Assembly (NCBI GenBank): GCA_045540975.1
Contig: JAZQIE010000082.1
Span: forward strand, 1-11,809
DNA length: 11,809 nucleotides
Direction of reading: 5' to 3'
From: SIG510 sp045540975
GTDB lineage: Bacteria > Bacillota > Clostridia > Oscillospirales > JAAYXM01
Shown here: one piece after another, positions 6,373 through 11,809 of the stretch
How the letters are laid out: each line of letters opens with the position of its first letter
Position numbering within the stretch: the stretch's first letter is position 1
Program-made: the position numbers and the translations under genes
The notes under the pieces: model-generated
What the model saw: only the letters and a program-made list of their open reading frames with translations
Database searches by the model: none
Told to the model about the DNA's origin: nothing

Positions 6373-8826
6373 TTAGTTGGTCATTTGTTCGACGAGGGCG
6401 TCGACGAGGGCGGTATATTCGGGAGCATTGAGCACGGCAAAATAGATGTCGTGCATTTTTTGCCACATCTTCATTTCCTTGTTCTCGATGACCTGTGTGA
6501 CCTTCTGCTTGAGCCCGATATCTGCTCTTGCGCGGCGCAGGATGGGGATGCAGCGCTCTGTCACATCGCCGTTATCTGCGATGACGTCCGCGCCCACGAG
6601 GGTAACCGCGACCGTATCGGCGGGTGCCACGGTGAAGGTGACCTTGAGGGACTTGGTCTTCTCATCGTATTCGGCATCTGTTTTGACCGCGGTGCCGTTT
6701 TTGTTTGCGGTGACCTCGACGTTTTTCACGCCGCGGAAGACCACGGAAACCTTACGGGTCGCGGGAAGGAGCGAAGTATCGCCGTTTGCGGGAGACACGG
6801 TGAAGGTCTTGCTCTTCCAATTGAGGGAGAGTTCGGTGGTGACGTAAGCGCCGTTTTTGTATTCGCTGCCGTCGCCGCCGTCTTCATACAGCGTGAAGGA
6901 GTTGTCCCCGCCCGGGAAGACAACGAGTTCCAAATCCGCGCCCGCTTCCAAGAGGTAGGAGTTTTGCATCGGGACGATTGCGCCCGCTTTTGCAAAGACC
7001 GGGTAGGAATCCGATGCACGGTGCACCGAGAGTGTCTTGCCGCTCTTACTGATATAGCGCATACCGCTGAAGAAGTCAAACCACTCGCCCTTCGGGAACC
7101 AGACCTTGGTGCTTCCCATTTGGGTGACCGGGTTGGTGGGGCTTGTAATGGGTGCGACCATGAGCTCGCTGCCGAACATGAACTGATTCTTCATTTCATA
7201 TGCCGCGCTGTTCATCGGGTAAGAATAATACATCGGCTCAACCAACGGACGGAGTTGGGCGTGGTTGCGGTAGTTCATGGTATAGACATACGGGAAGAGG
7301 CGGTGGCGCAGGCGCAGTGCATCCTTTACAATCTTCTCGGTTTTCTCCGAATAGCACCACGGCTCTTTTCTCAGGTATTCATTGGGAGAACTGTGCAGAC
7401 GGTTGATGGGAGAGAATACGCCGAGTTGGAGCCAACGGATCTGCAAATCCTCGTCGGTATAGCCGCCCATGTGACCGCCGATGTCATGACTCCACCAGCT
7501 GTAACCCACGTTGGAGGCGGTTGCGGTGAATTCGGGCTGGAAGTCCAGCGCGTCCCATGTGGAATAGGTATCTCCCGAGAAGCCGACCGGGTAACGCTGC
7601 GAGCCCACACCGCTGAAGCGCGAGAAGAACATGGGGCGTTTGCCGTTTCTCTGGATATCCGCAATGTGCAGATGATTGAGCATCCACAGCGGCTCGAGGA
7701 CTTCGCGCTCATCTTTCATCTTGCCGTCTACATTCGGCTCGTGAATCCACCAGTAGCGTTTCCCCTGCTGCCAATCCATCCACCAGAAATCCACACCGTC
7801 TTCTTCATACGGGTGGTGGATGATATCGAAGTATTTTGCCATGAATTCGGGTGAGAGGATGTCGAGTTTGACACGCTCACGGGTTTTCGGGTCAATTCCG
7901 CACGCGGTTGCGAGTTCTTCGTACATTGCTTCATGGCAAGCAACACCCTGCGCGGGATGGAGGTTTAAGGAAACCTTGAGGTTATGCTCGTGCAGGAATT
8001 TGAGGAATGCTTTATAGTCCGGGAAGAGGTCTTCGTTCCAGGTATAGCCTGTCCAACCGCTTTCAAACTCCCAGCCTTCCCCGTTTTTATACTCATCGGG
8101 GATGTTGACGATGTGCCAATCCATATCCACAACGCCGACCGAGAACGGAACTTCTTCACGTTCAAAGCGCAGGACCAAATCCTGATATTCCTCCTGGGTG
8201 TAGGCATGGTATCTGCTCCACCAGTTGCCGAGGGCATATGCCGGAAGCATGGGCGGAATGCCGGTCAGACGGTACAAATCCGCGACCGCCTCGCGGTAAC
8301 GGAAGCCGTAGCCCCAGAAATAGCAGTCGACGGTATTCGGGGTGCGGACTTCCACCCAGCCCTCATCGTTTAAGAGCATGGTGGTGCTGTCATCCATGAC
8401 CGAGAAGCCGTTTCTCGAGCACACGCCGTGACCGAGCGGAACCGCGCCGTTTGACATATCGAGTGTTTTATAAGTACCGCCGAGGTCCTCGTAATCATCA
8501 CCGAAGTTCCAAGCGGTTGCAGGTGCATTTTTCAATCGGAGGGATAAGGTCTCCGCGGAGAAGGGTGCGTTTTCACGATAGGTCAGCACCAGTTCTTCGG
8601 TCTCCACGGTGAGAACACCGTCTGCAAGCGTTTTGGTATAGGAAACCTCCGGGAAATCACGGAAGAACACGCTCTGGCTTGCGCGGTCTTCAAACACACC
8701 GTTTTCGCTATACTCCATACGAATGAGGGACGGAGTGAGCACGGTAAAGCGGTAGCGCGCACCGACCACCAAATTCGTATCCAACGCCTTCGGGCGCATT
8801 TCATATTGGAAGCGGGACATATCCAT
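6373..8826 (-). CDS. GH31 alpha-glucosidase / alpha-xylosidase
   Basis: This 817-aa enzyme has the GH31 layout: an N-terminal beta-sandwich (about 10-190), then a TIM barrel starting at PPMLPAYALGNWWSRY (191-206). Substrate-site DMDW is at 234-237, nucleophile D351 is in WWMDWQQG, and acid/base D419 is in GFSGDT. Also visible are FFSRFSGVGSQRYPVGFSGD (400-419) and SHDIGGHMGG (446-455). The proximal and distal beta-domains run to about 745 and an unusual helical tail of about 60 residues closes the protein. No signal peptide is seen, so it is probably cytoplasmic. The start ATG 8826 has GGAGGA (8839-8834) seven bases upstream; the alternative ATG 8820 is less well placed. It is divergent from an AraC regulator, its likely controller. 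Exact substrate (alpha-glucoside, isoprimeverose-type xyloside, sulfoquinovoside or other) cannot be fixed by eye. Confidence 0.95.
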   Translation of the reverse strand: MDMSRFQYEMRPKALDTNLVVGARYRFTVLTPSLIRMEYSENGVFEDRASQSVFFRDFPEVSYTKTLADGVLTVETEELVLTYRENAPFSAETLSLRLKNAPATAWNFGDDYEDLGGTYKTLDMSNGAVPLGHGVCSRNGFSVMDDSTTMLLNDEGWVEVRTPNTVDCYFWGYGFRYREAVADLYRLTGIPPMLPAYALGNWWSRYHAYTQEEYQDLVLRFEREEVPFSVGVVDMDWHIVNIPDEYKNGEGWEFESGWTGYTWNEDLFPDYKAFLKFLHEHNLKVSLNLHPAQGVACHEAMYEELATACGIDPKTRERVKLDILSPEFMAKYFDIIHHPYEEDGVDFWWMDWQQGKRYWWIHEPNVDGKMKDEREVLEPLWMLNHLHIADIQRNGKRPMFFSRFSGVGSQRYPVGFSGDTYSTWDALDFQPEFTATASNVGYSWWSHDIGGHMGGYTDEDLQIRWLQLGVFSPINRLHSSPNEYLRKEPWCYSEKTEKIVKDALRLRHRLFPYVYTMNYRNHAQLRPLVEPMYYSYPMNSAAYEMKNQFMFGSELMVAPITSPTNPVTQMGSTKVWFPKGEWFDFFSGMRYISKSGKTLSVHRASDSYPVFAKAGAIVPMQNSYLLEAGADLELVVFPGGDNSFTLYEDGGDGSEYKNGAYVTTELSLNWKSKTFTVSPANGDTSLLPATRKVSVVFRGVKNVEVTANKNGTAVKTDAEYDEKTKSLKVTFTVAPADTVAVTLVGADVIADNGDVTERCIPILRRARADIGLKQKVTQVIENKEMKMWQKMHDIYFAVLNAPEYTALVDALVEQMTN

Positions 8827-8860
8827 TTGGAATTCCTCCTTGCATTTTTGTTATGATTAT

Positions 8861-8889
8861 ATTATATTAAGAATATATCCGTCTGAAAA
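8861..8889 (-). promoter_or_regulatory. Candidate promoter of the GH31 gene
   Basis: On the minus strand, -35 TTTTCA (8889-8884) and -10 TATAAT (8866-8861) are separated by 17 bases. A second TATAAT overlaps at 8861-8856. The -10 is perfect but the -35 is poor, as expected if the divergent AraC protein activates the promoter. Confidence 0.5.
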
Positions 8890-8910
8890 GACTTTATTTT
8901 CATTTTTAAT
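8883..8910 (+). promoter_or_regulatory. Candidate promoter of the cupin-type AraC gene
   Basis: CTGAAA (8883-8888) and TTTAAT (8905-8910) are separated by 16 bases, about 30 bases before the start codon. Both boxes are imperfect. The -35 overlaps the candidate -35 of the divergent GH31 promoter. Confidence 0.35.
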
Positions 8911-8939
8911 TGCACAATCTTACGATTTGGAGAGATTTT

Positions 8940-9782
8940 ATGAATCCGATTTTGGAGACCAAGCCGCGTGGGACGGATTCCTTCCGTTTCGACCACTATA
9001 ACCATGCCGCGCCGACACGAACGATTTCCCCGCATTGGCACCCCGAAATTGAACTGCTTTACGGGGTCTGCGGCACGCTTGCGGTCACGGTTGAGGAAGA
9101 GGTGCGGCATATGGGCGCGGGCGAGATTTTGTTCATAAGCCCCGATGAGCTGCACACTTTCACTCCGCTCACCAAGGACACACACTACCATGCGGCGGTG
9201 TTTGACCTCTCGCTGTTTCGCTTTCAAGCGCCGCATTTTTTCGAGCGAGATGTGATTACCCCGCTCTCGGACGGAACGATGAAACTGCCGCGTTTGATTG
9301 ACGCCGAAACCCCACACTACGATGCATTGCAGCGGGCGGTACACCGTTTGTTTTATGAGGACAGTATGTCCAACGCGCTGATATTCTCCGATTTGGTTGC
9401 GATTTTCTCCATGCTGTGGGAGTACGGGATGTTTACCGGTGCGGAGCACGAGCCGAAATCCGCGGACATCAAGGAATGCATCAAGTACATGGAAGCGCAT
9501 CTCACCGAGCGGATTTCGCTCACAGAGCTTGCAAGGATTTCCCACCTCTCCCCCAATTACTTCTGCTCGTATTTCAAAAGCCGCACGGGAGTCACCCCGT
9601 TTGAGCATCTGCAGCACCTACGGCTCATGCGCGCGGCACGGAAACTCACAACCTGCAACGCTTCGGTTTCGGAAATCGCGGAGGAATGCGGCTATGAATC
9701 GGTGAGTTTTTTCATTCGGAAATTCAAGGAACAATACCGCTGCACCCCCGCGGTCTACCGCAAGCAATCGCGCGAGGAGTAA
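8940..9782 (+). CDS. AraC-family regulator with cupin sensor domain
   Basis: This 280-aa regulator has an N-terminal AraC-binding cupin (about 20-105), with SPHWHPEIELLY and the GEILFISPDELHTF strand turn typical of sugar-sensing AraC proteins. A helical linker follows, and the C-terminal double HTH runs about 185-275: ISLTELARISHLSPNYFCSYFK and VSEIAEECGYESVSFFIRKFK, closing with TPAVYR. The frame is open back to TTG 8910, but GGAG at 8929-8932 lies seven bases before ATG 8940, which is taken as the start. It is divergent from the GH31 gene across 113 bases and probably activates it in response to a sugar. It is a different sensor type from the PocR-AraC protein at 245-1069, so the two halves of the locus likely answer to different signals. 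Confidence 0.93.
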   Translation: MNPILETKPRGTDSFRFDHYNHAAPTRTISPHWHPEIELLYGVCGTLAVTVEEEVRHMGAGEILFISPDELHTFTPLTKDTHYHAAVFDLSLFRFQAPHFFERDVITPLSDGTMKLPRLIDAETPHYDALQRAVHRLFYEDSMSNALIFSDLVAIFSMLWEYGMFTGAEHEPKSADIKECIKYMEAHLTERISLTELARISHLSPNYFCSYFKSRTGVTPFEHLQHLRLMRAARKLTTCNASVSEIAEECGYESVSFFIRKFKEQYRCTPAVYRKQSREE

Positions 9783-9789
9783 AAACATA

Positions 9790-9820
9790 AAGACCGCATC
9801 GATGATGCGGTCTTATTTTT
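9790..9820. terminator. Bidirectional terminator between the AraC and XRE genes
   Basis: A perfect 11-pair stem AAGACCGCATC (9790-9800) with its complement (9804-9814) and a three-base loop is followed on the plus strand by ATTTTTG. On the minus strand it is followed by TATGTTTTT. The XRE stop codon (9815-9813) overlaps the base of the stem. Confidence 0.93.
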
Positions 9821-10025
9821 GTATGTTGGGATTATTGGAGATTTCAAGGATATAGTCCACAGAAACGTTGTAAAAAGCGGAGAGCTTGATGAGAATGTCG
9901 GTCGGAATGTCGCGTTGTCCGAGTTCGTAATTGCTGTATACCTGTTGCGAGCAGTTGAGCGCGGTTGCAAGCTGTTTTTGGGTCAAATCACGGTCTTCTC
10001 TTAAATCACGAATCCGTTTGAACAT
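9813..10025 (-). CDS. Small XRE-family (Cro/CI-type) repressor
   Basis: This 70-aa protein is essentially one HTH_3 domain: MFKRIRDLREDRDLTQKQLATALN (helices 1-2), then the recognition helix region CSQQVYSNYELGQRDIPTDILIKLSAFYNVSVDYILE, a standard XRE signature. There is no extra sensor domain, so it resembles single-domain regulators of phage-like or mobile modules. AGGAGG (10040-10035) lies nine bases before the ATG. A minus-strand -10 (TATAAT, 10056-10051) is just upstream, and two near-palindromic repeats lie between this gene and the divergent HTH/lipoprotein operon. It probably represses both itself and that operon. Confidence 0.93.
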   Translation of the reverse strand: MFKRIRDLREDRDLTQKQLATALNCSQQVYSNYELGQRDIPTDILIKLSAFYNVSVDYILEISNNPNIQK

Positions 10026-10050
10026 CTCCTCTCCCCTCCTTTATAAAATT

Positions 10051-10056
10051 ATTATA
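10051..10056 (-). promoter_or_regulatory. -10 box of the XRE gene
   Basis: A perfect TATAAT on the minus strand lies 11 bases before the AGGAGG ribosome binding site. No convincing -35 is seen at 16-18 bases; operator O1 fills most of the spacer and ends next to where the -35 would lie. Confidence 0.5.
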
Positions 10057-10059
10057 CCC

Positions 10060-10076
10060 TACCGCAAAATGCAGTA
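10060..10076. promoter_or_regulatory. Operator O1 (17-base imperfect palindrome)
   Basis: TACCGCAAAATGCAGTA has dyad symmetry (TACyGC-N5-GCrGTA). It is repeated almost exactly as O2, with one base different in 17 and centres 25 bases apart. It lies in the XRE promoter, upstream of its -10 box. Likely binding site of the adjacent XRE repressor. Confidence 0.7.
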
Positions 10077-10105
10077 TTGACTTTTACCGCAAATTGCAGT
10101 AAGAT
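10077..10105 (+). promoter_or_regulatory. Promoter of the HTH/lipoprotein operon
   Basis: -35 TTGACT (10077-10082) and -10 TAAGAT (10100-10105) have the ideal 17-base spacing. The -35 falls exactly between operators O1 and O2, and O2 occupies the spacer, so a bound repressor would block RNA polymerase. Confidence 0.75.
10085..10101. promoter_or_regulatory. Operator O2 (17-base imperfect palindrome)
   Basis: TACCGCAAATTGCAGTA differs from O1 only at one central base. It covers the spacer and the first bases of the -10 of the plus-strand promoter, the classic position for repression. Confidence 0.7.
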
Positions 10106-10144
10106 TATTTTGTCTTCTTTACTACAATCGTAGGGGGTGGTAAA

Positions 10145-10315
10145 ATGAGCAACTCTATCGGAACGAAAGAAGCCGCTGAAAAATGGGGTTATTCGCAAGC
10201 AACAATCAGCAAATGGTGTCGCGAAGGAAAAATCCCCGGTGCAGATCAAGATTCACCCGGAAGTCCTTGGCATATCCCAAGAGATGCAGAATGTCCAAAA
10301 CCAGTCAAACAATGA
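10145..10315 (+). CDS. 56-aa excisionase-like helix-turn-helix protein
   Basis: A short reading frame begins MSNSIGTKEAAEKWGYSQAT and ends PRDAECPKPVKQ. It is a single winged-HTH of the excisionase/MerR-like kind (HTH_17-like): the TKEAAEKWGYSQATISKWCREGKIPGA segment is the HTH, followed by the wing motif PWHIPRDAECPKP that recurs in small Clostridia DNA-binding proteins. The ribosome binding site is the G-rich stretch at 10133-10140, ending four bases before the ATG. The TGA is followed by a gap of 13 bases to the lipoprotein start. It is the first gene downstream of the operator-controlled promoter, so it may be an antagonist or partner of the XRE repressor, or a relic excisionase. Confidence 0.82.
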   Translation: MSNSIGTKEAAEKWGYSQATISKWCREGKIPGADQDSPGSPWHIPRDAECPKPVKQ

Positions 10316-10328
10316 AAGGAAAATAATC

Positions 10329-10802
10329 ATGAAAAAATTTACAATTCTTGTTCTCTCTGCTATATTATTATTTTTAACTTCATGTTCCTCGTCAACACCT
10401 GCAACTTCTGAAAGTCCAAAAGAAGATATCATCTATACAAACGCCGCATATGCTGTTGATTTTGTAAGAAACAACATGAAGAACAAACAATCGTTCGAAG
10501 TCTACTCTGTAGCAACTAAACGTGTACATCCTGTGGACCACGGTGACGGGTACCTATACGATGCATATGAAGTCTATTATTCAGCAACGAACAATTTTGG
10601 TGCAAGAGTGGAAGACACTGCTTATTTGCTCTATTGGCGTTTAAATGAAAACATTGGAGAAGCCGAGTTGGCTTTTACCAGCGATTCTCTTGACGACTAT
10701 TCTTCCATGGTAAAAAATGAGTATTGGGATGAAAGTTACGCTTCCTCAACAAAGCTTAATCTCAGCAAAGTTATGAAAATATTCAAGAATATATCGGAAT
10801 AA
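10329..10802 (+). CDS. Small lipoprotein of unknown function
   Basis: This 157-aa protein begins with a type II signal peptide: MKK, a hydrophobic core FTILVLSAILLFL and lipobox LTSC, with the lipidated cysteine at residue 19. A Ser/Thr/Pro-rich linker (SSSTPATSESPKED) leads to a soluble domain of about 120 residues with many Tyr and Asp, including a YEVYYSATNNFGARVEDTAYLLYWRL beta-type segment. It should be anchored on the outer face of the cell membrane. The frame is open further upstream, but AAAGGA (10315-10320) eight bases before ATG 10329 and the signal peptide fix the start. It is co-transcribed with the HTH gene. AT-rich codon use differs from the GC-richer hydrolase genes. I do not recognise the family. 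Confidence 0.88.
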   Translation: MKKFTILVLSAILLFLTSCSSSTPATSESPKEDIIYTNAAYAVDFVRNNMKNKQSFEVYSVATKRVHPVDHGDGYLYDAYEVYYSATNNFGARVEDTAYLLYWRLNENIGEAELAFTSDSLDDYSSMVKNEYWDESYASSTKLNLSKVMKIFKNISE

Positions 10803-10816
10803 AACTGATTATCTCC

Positions 10817-10850
10817 AAGGAGCAGGGTTTCCCTGCTCCTTGATTGTTTT
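10817..10850 (+). terminator. Terminator of the HTH/lipoprotein operon
   Basis: A perfect 11-pair stem AAGGAGCAGGG (10817-10827) with its complement (10831-10841) around a TTT loop is followed by GATTGTTTT. Its last bases overlap the -35 of the next gene's promoter. Confidence 0.85.
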
Positions 10851-10868
10851 GGGGAAGTATGGTATCAT
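10840..10868 (+). promoter_or_regulatory. Promoter of the LUD-domain gene
   Basis: -35 TTGATT (10840-10845) and -10 TATCAT (10863-10868) are separated by 17 bases. The expected start point is at about 10875, which leaves a very short leader directly in front of the AGGAG site. Confidence 0.65.
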
Positions 10869-10890
10869 GGAGAAAAAGGAGTTGAAGATT

Positions 10891-11541
10891 ATGGCAGATT
10901 TGAAGAAGGTTTTGGCTGCACTTGAGGGAAACTGTATGACGGGTGAGATTGTGGAATCCCGCGAAGACGTGATTGCGGCGGTAGCAAAGCACTTAAAAGA
11001 CGGCGACACCATTGCATCGGGCGGAAGCATGACGCTCAAAGAGTGCGGCGTGATTGAGTTTGTAAAGGCAGGACCTTACAAGTATTTAGACCGCGCGACC
11101 CCGGGTCTGACACGCGAGGAGATGGAAGACAAAATTTTCCGCGGCGCGTTTACCTCGGACGTGTATCTCATGAGCAGCAACGCGATTACCGAACGCGGCG
11201 AGCTTTACAATGTGGACGGAAACTCCAACCGCGTTGCCGCGCTGCTGTACGGCCCGAAGAAGGTTATTATTGTTGCGGGGCAGAACAAAATCGTTGCAAA
11301 CTTAAGCGAGGCGGCAGAACGTGTGAAGACCAAGGCGGCACCGCCAAACTGTGTGCGGCTCGATTGCAAGACCTACTGCAACGAGACGGGCGCGTGTGTG
11401 TCCTTAAACGATGAAGCGTCCTTTTTGTGTGACGGATGCAAAAGCGATGACCGTATTTGCTGTAACTATGTTGTGTCTGCGAAACAGAGACAGAAGGGGC
11501 GCATCCATGTGATTCTGGTCAAAGAGGATTTGGGATTCTAA
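10891..11541 (+). CDS. LUD-domain protein (lactate utilization LutB/LutC-like superfamily)
   Basis: This 216-aa protein carries the LUD domain (PF02589) over nearly its full length. GGSMTL (44-49) is the nucleotide/sugar-phosphate-like loop, followed by SSNAITERGELYNVDGNSNRVAALLYGPKKVIIVAGQNKIV (95-134), a very characteristic block. The C-terminus has a cysteine group (C154, C159, C163, C169, C180, C183, C190, C191) matching the CxxTGxC...C...RIC pattern of stand-alone LUD proteins, probably a metal site. The frame is open back to 10840, but AGGAG at 10877-10881 is nine bases before ATG 10891, the preferred start. Single-gene unit. Members are annotated as lactate utilization proteins, but no lutA/lutB partner lies here and the true role of short stand-alone LUD proteins is unclear. 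Confidence 0.9.
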   Translation: MADLKKVLAALEGNCMTGEIVESREDVIAAVAKHLKDGDTIASGGSMTLKECGVIEFVKAGPYKYLDRATPGLTREEMEDKIFRGAFTSDVYLMSSNAITERGELYNVDGNSNRVAALLYGPKKVIIVAGQNKIVANLSEAAERVKTKAAPPNCVRLDCKTYCNETGACVSLNDEASFLCDGCKSDDRICCNYVVSAKQRQKGRIHVILVKEDLGF

Positions 11542-11546
11542 AATTC

Positions 11547-11635
11547 TCTGTTCTTTTTATAAAAAGTATGATATGATAAAATGTGTCCGCCTGCAGAAGA
11601 CGATCCGCAGGCGGATTCTTTCCAGGTGGTGTTAC
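11547..11635. repeat. 89-base direct repeat, copy 1
   Basis: This stretch is identical base for base to 11721-11809, with a period of 174 bases. It holds a perfect 14-base palindrome CTTTTTATAAAAAG (11553-11566), twin TATGAT -10-like boxes (11567-11572 and 11572-11577) and a GC-rich hairpin (11586-11615). It starts six bases after the LUD stop codon. Confidence 0.97.
11586..11620 (+). terminator. GC-rich hairpin with T-rich tail inside the repeat
   Basis: TCCGCCTGC (11586-11594) pairs perfectly with 11607-11615 around a 12-base loop, followed by TTCTT. It may end LUD transcription, though the T tract is short and the loop large. The same hairpin recurs at 11760-11789 in copy 2, so it may instead be the first helix of a repeated RNA. 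Confidence 0.45.
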
Positions 11636-11720
11636 AAGTCGGGAGGCCAAGCGGGCTTAGGAAGACAAAATATCTCTCCAACTCCTTGGCTCACAGAACG
11701 ACATGGCTACGATCCGACTT
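11636..11720 (+). ncRNA. Candidate structured RNA between the repeat copies
   Basis: The 85-base spacer folds as one extended hairpin. The outer helix is AAGTCGG (11636-11642) with CCGACTT (11714-11720), closing exactly at the spacer ends. The middle helix is GAG(G)CCAAG with CTTGGCTC. The inner helix is GGA-AGA with TCT-(C)-TCC. A roughly 20-base one-sided bulge lies between the outer and middle helices. After it comes TTTCTGTTCTTTTT, which could act as a T tract. No open reading frame of note is present. I do not recognise a known RNA family; strand and ends are inferred. Confidence 0.35.
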
Positions 11721-11809
11721 TCTGTTCTTTTTATAAAAAGTATGATATGATAAAATGTGTCCGCCTGCAGAAGACGATCCGCAGGCGGATTCTTTCCAGG
11801 TGGTGTTAC
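11721..11809. repeat. 89-base direct repeat, copy 2 (reaches the window edge)
   Basis: It is identical to 11547-11635. The match is cut only by the end of the window, so the true repeat may be longer, up to a full 174-base tandem unit or a longer array. Confidence 0.97.

Noticed and set aside
6361..7854. A 497-codon open frame on the plus strand, opposite the GH31 gene
   Set aside because: It has no ribosome binding site, its ATG lies in the terminator stem, and its product has no recognisable domain. The minus strand carries clear GH31 catalytic motifs with a good start. The open frame follows from codon bias of the GH31 gene.
10122..10133. CTAC-AATC-GTAG dyad as a third XRE operator
   Set aside because: The arms and spacing differ from the TACyGC-N5-GCrGTA pattern of O1 and O2. 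Four-base arms are too short to support a site.
11547..11809. CRISPR array
   Set aside because: The repeat is 89 bases with a single 85-base spacer, far outside CRISPR sizes, and no cas gene is nearby.

Overview
The window looks like chromosomal DNA from an anaerobic Firmicute, probably a gut or rumen Clostridia (Oscillospiraceae or Christensenellales-like). Pointers are strong GGAGG-type ribosome binding sites, sigma-A promoters with 16-17 base spacers, short intrinsic terminators, a PocR-type AraC regulator, a LUD-domain protein and a small excisionase-like HTH protein of a type common in Clostridia. No marker gene allows a firmer placement.

Left part (1-4217): a tRNA-Thr(GGT) with its own promoter and terminator is followed by an AraC regulator with a PocR-like sensor domain on the minus strand. 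It is divergent from a two-gene plus-strand operon: an FAD-dependent oxidoreductase and a GH20 beta-N-acetylhexosaminidase. The GH20 gene is broken by one in-frame TAA just after its catalytic Asp-Glu pair. The same frame then stays open to the natural end, so this is a fresh nonsense mutation or a sequencing error.

Middle part (4181-9820): two minus-strand glycoside hydrolases, each with its own promoter. One is a clan GH-D (GH36-like) alpha-galactosidase-type enzyme, the other a GH31 alpha-glucosidase/alpha-xylosidase. Divergent from the GH31 gene is a cupin-type AraC regulator. The region from 245 to 9782 therefore reads as a glycan-foraging island: two AraC regulators, each beside a divergently transcribed catabolic gene, plus exo-acting hydrolases for beta-HexNAc, alpha-galactose-type and alpha-glucose/xylose-type ends. 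No transporter gene lies in the window and none of the hydrolases shows a signal peptide, so they probably act in the cytoplasm on imported oligosaccharides.

Right part (9813-11809): a compact, AT-richer switch module holds an XRE repressor (minus), two 17-base near-palindromic operators, and a plus-strand operon with a 56-aa excisionase-like HTH protein and a lipoprotein of unknown function. A LUD-domain gene follows. After it comes an exact 89-base repeat at 174-base spacing that runs to the window edge. The sequence between the copies folds into a stacked hairpin, suggesting tandem small-RNA genes or an assembly duplication. The repeat/RNA unit, the broken GH20 gene and the XRE operator module are the most interesting points.
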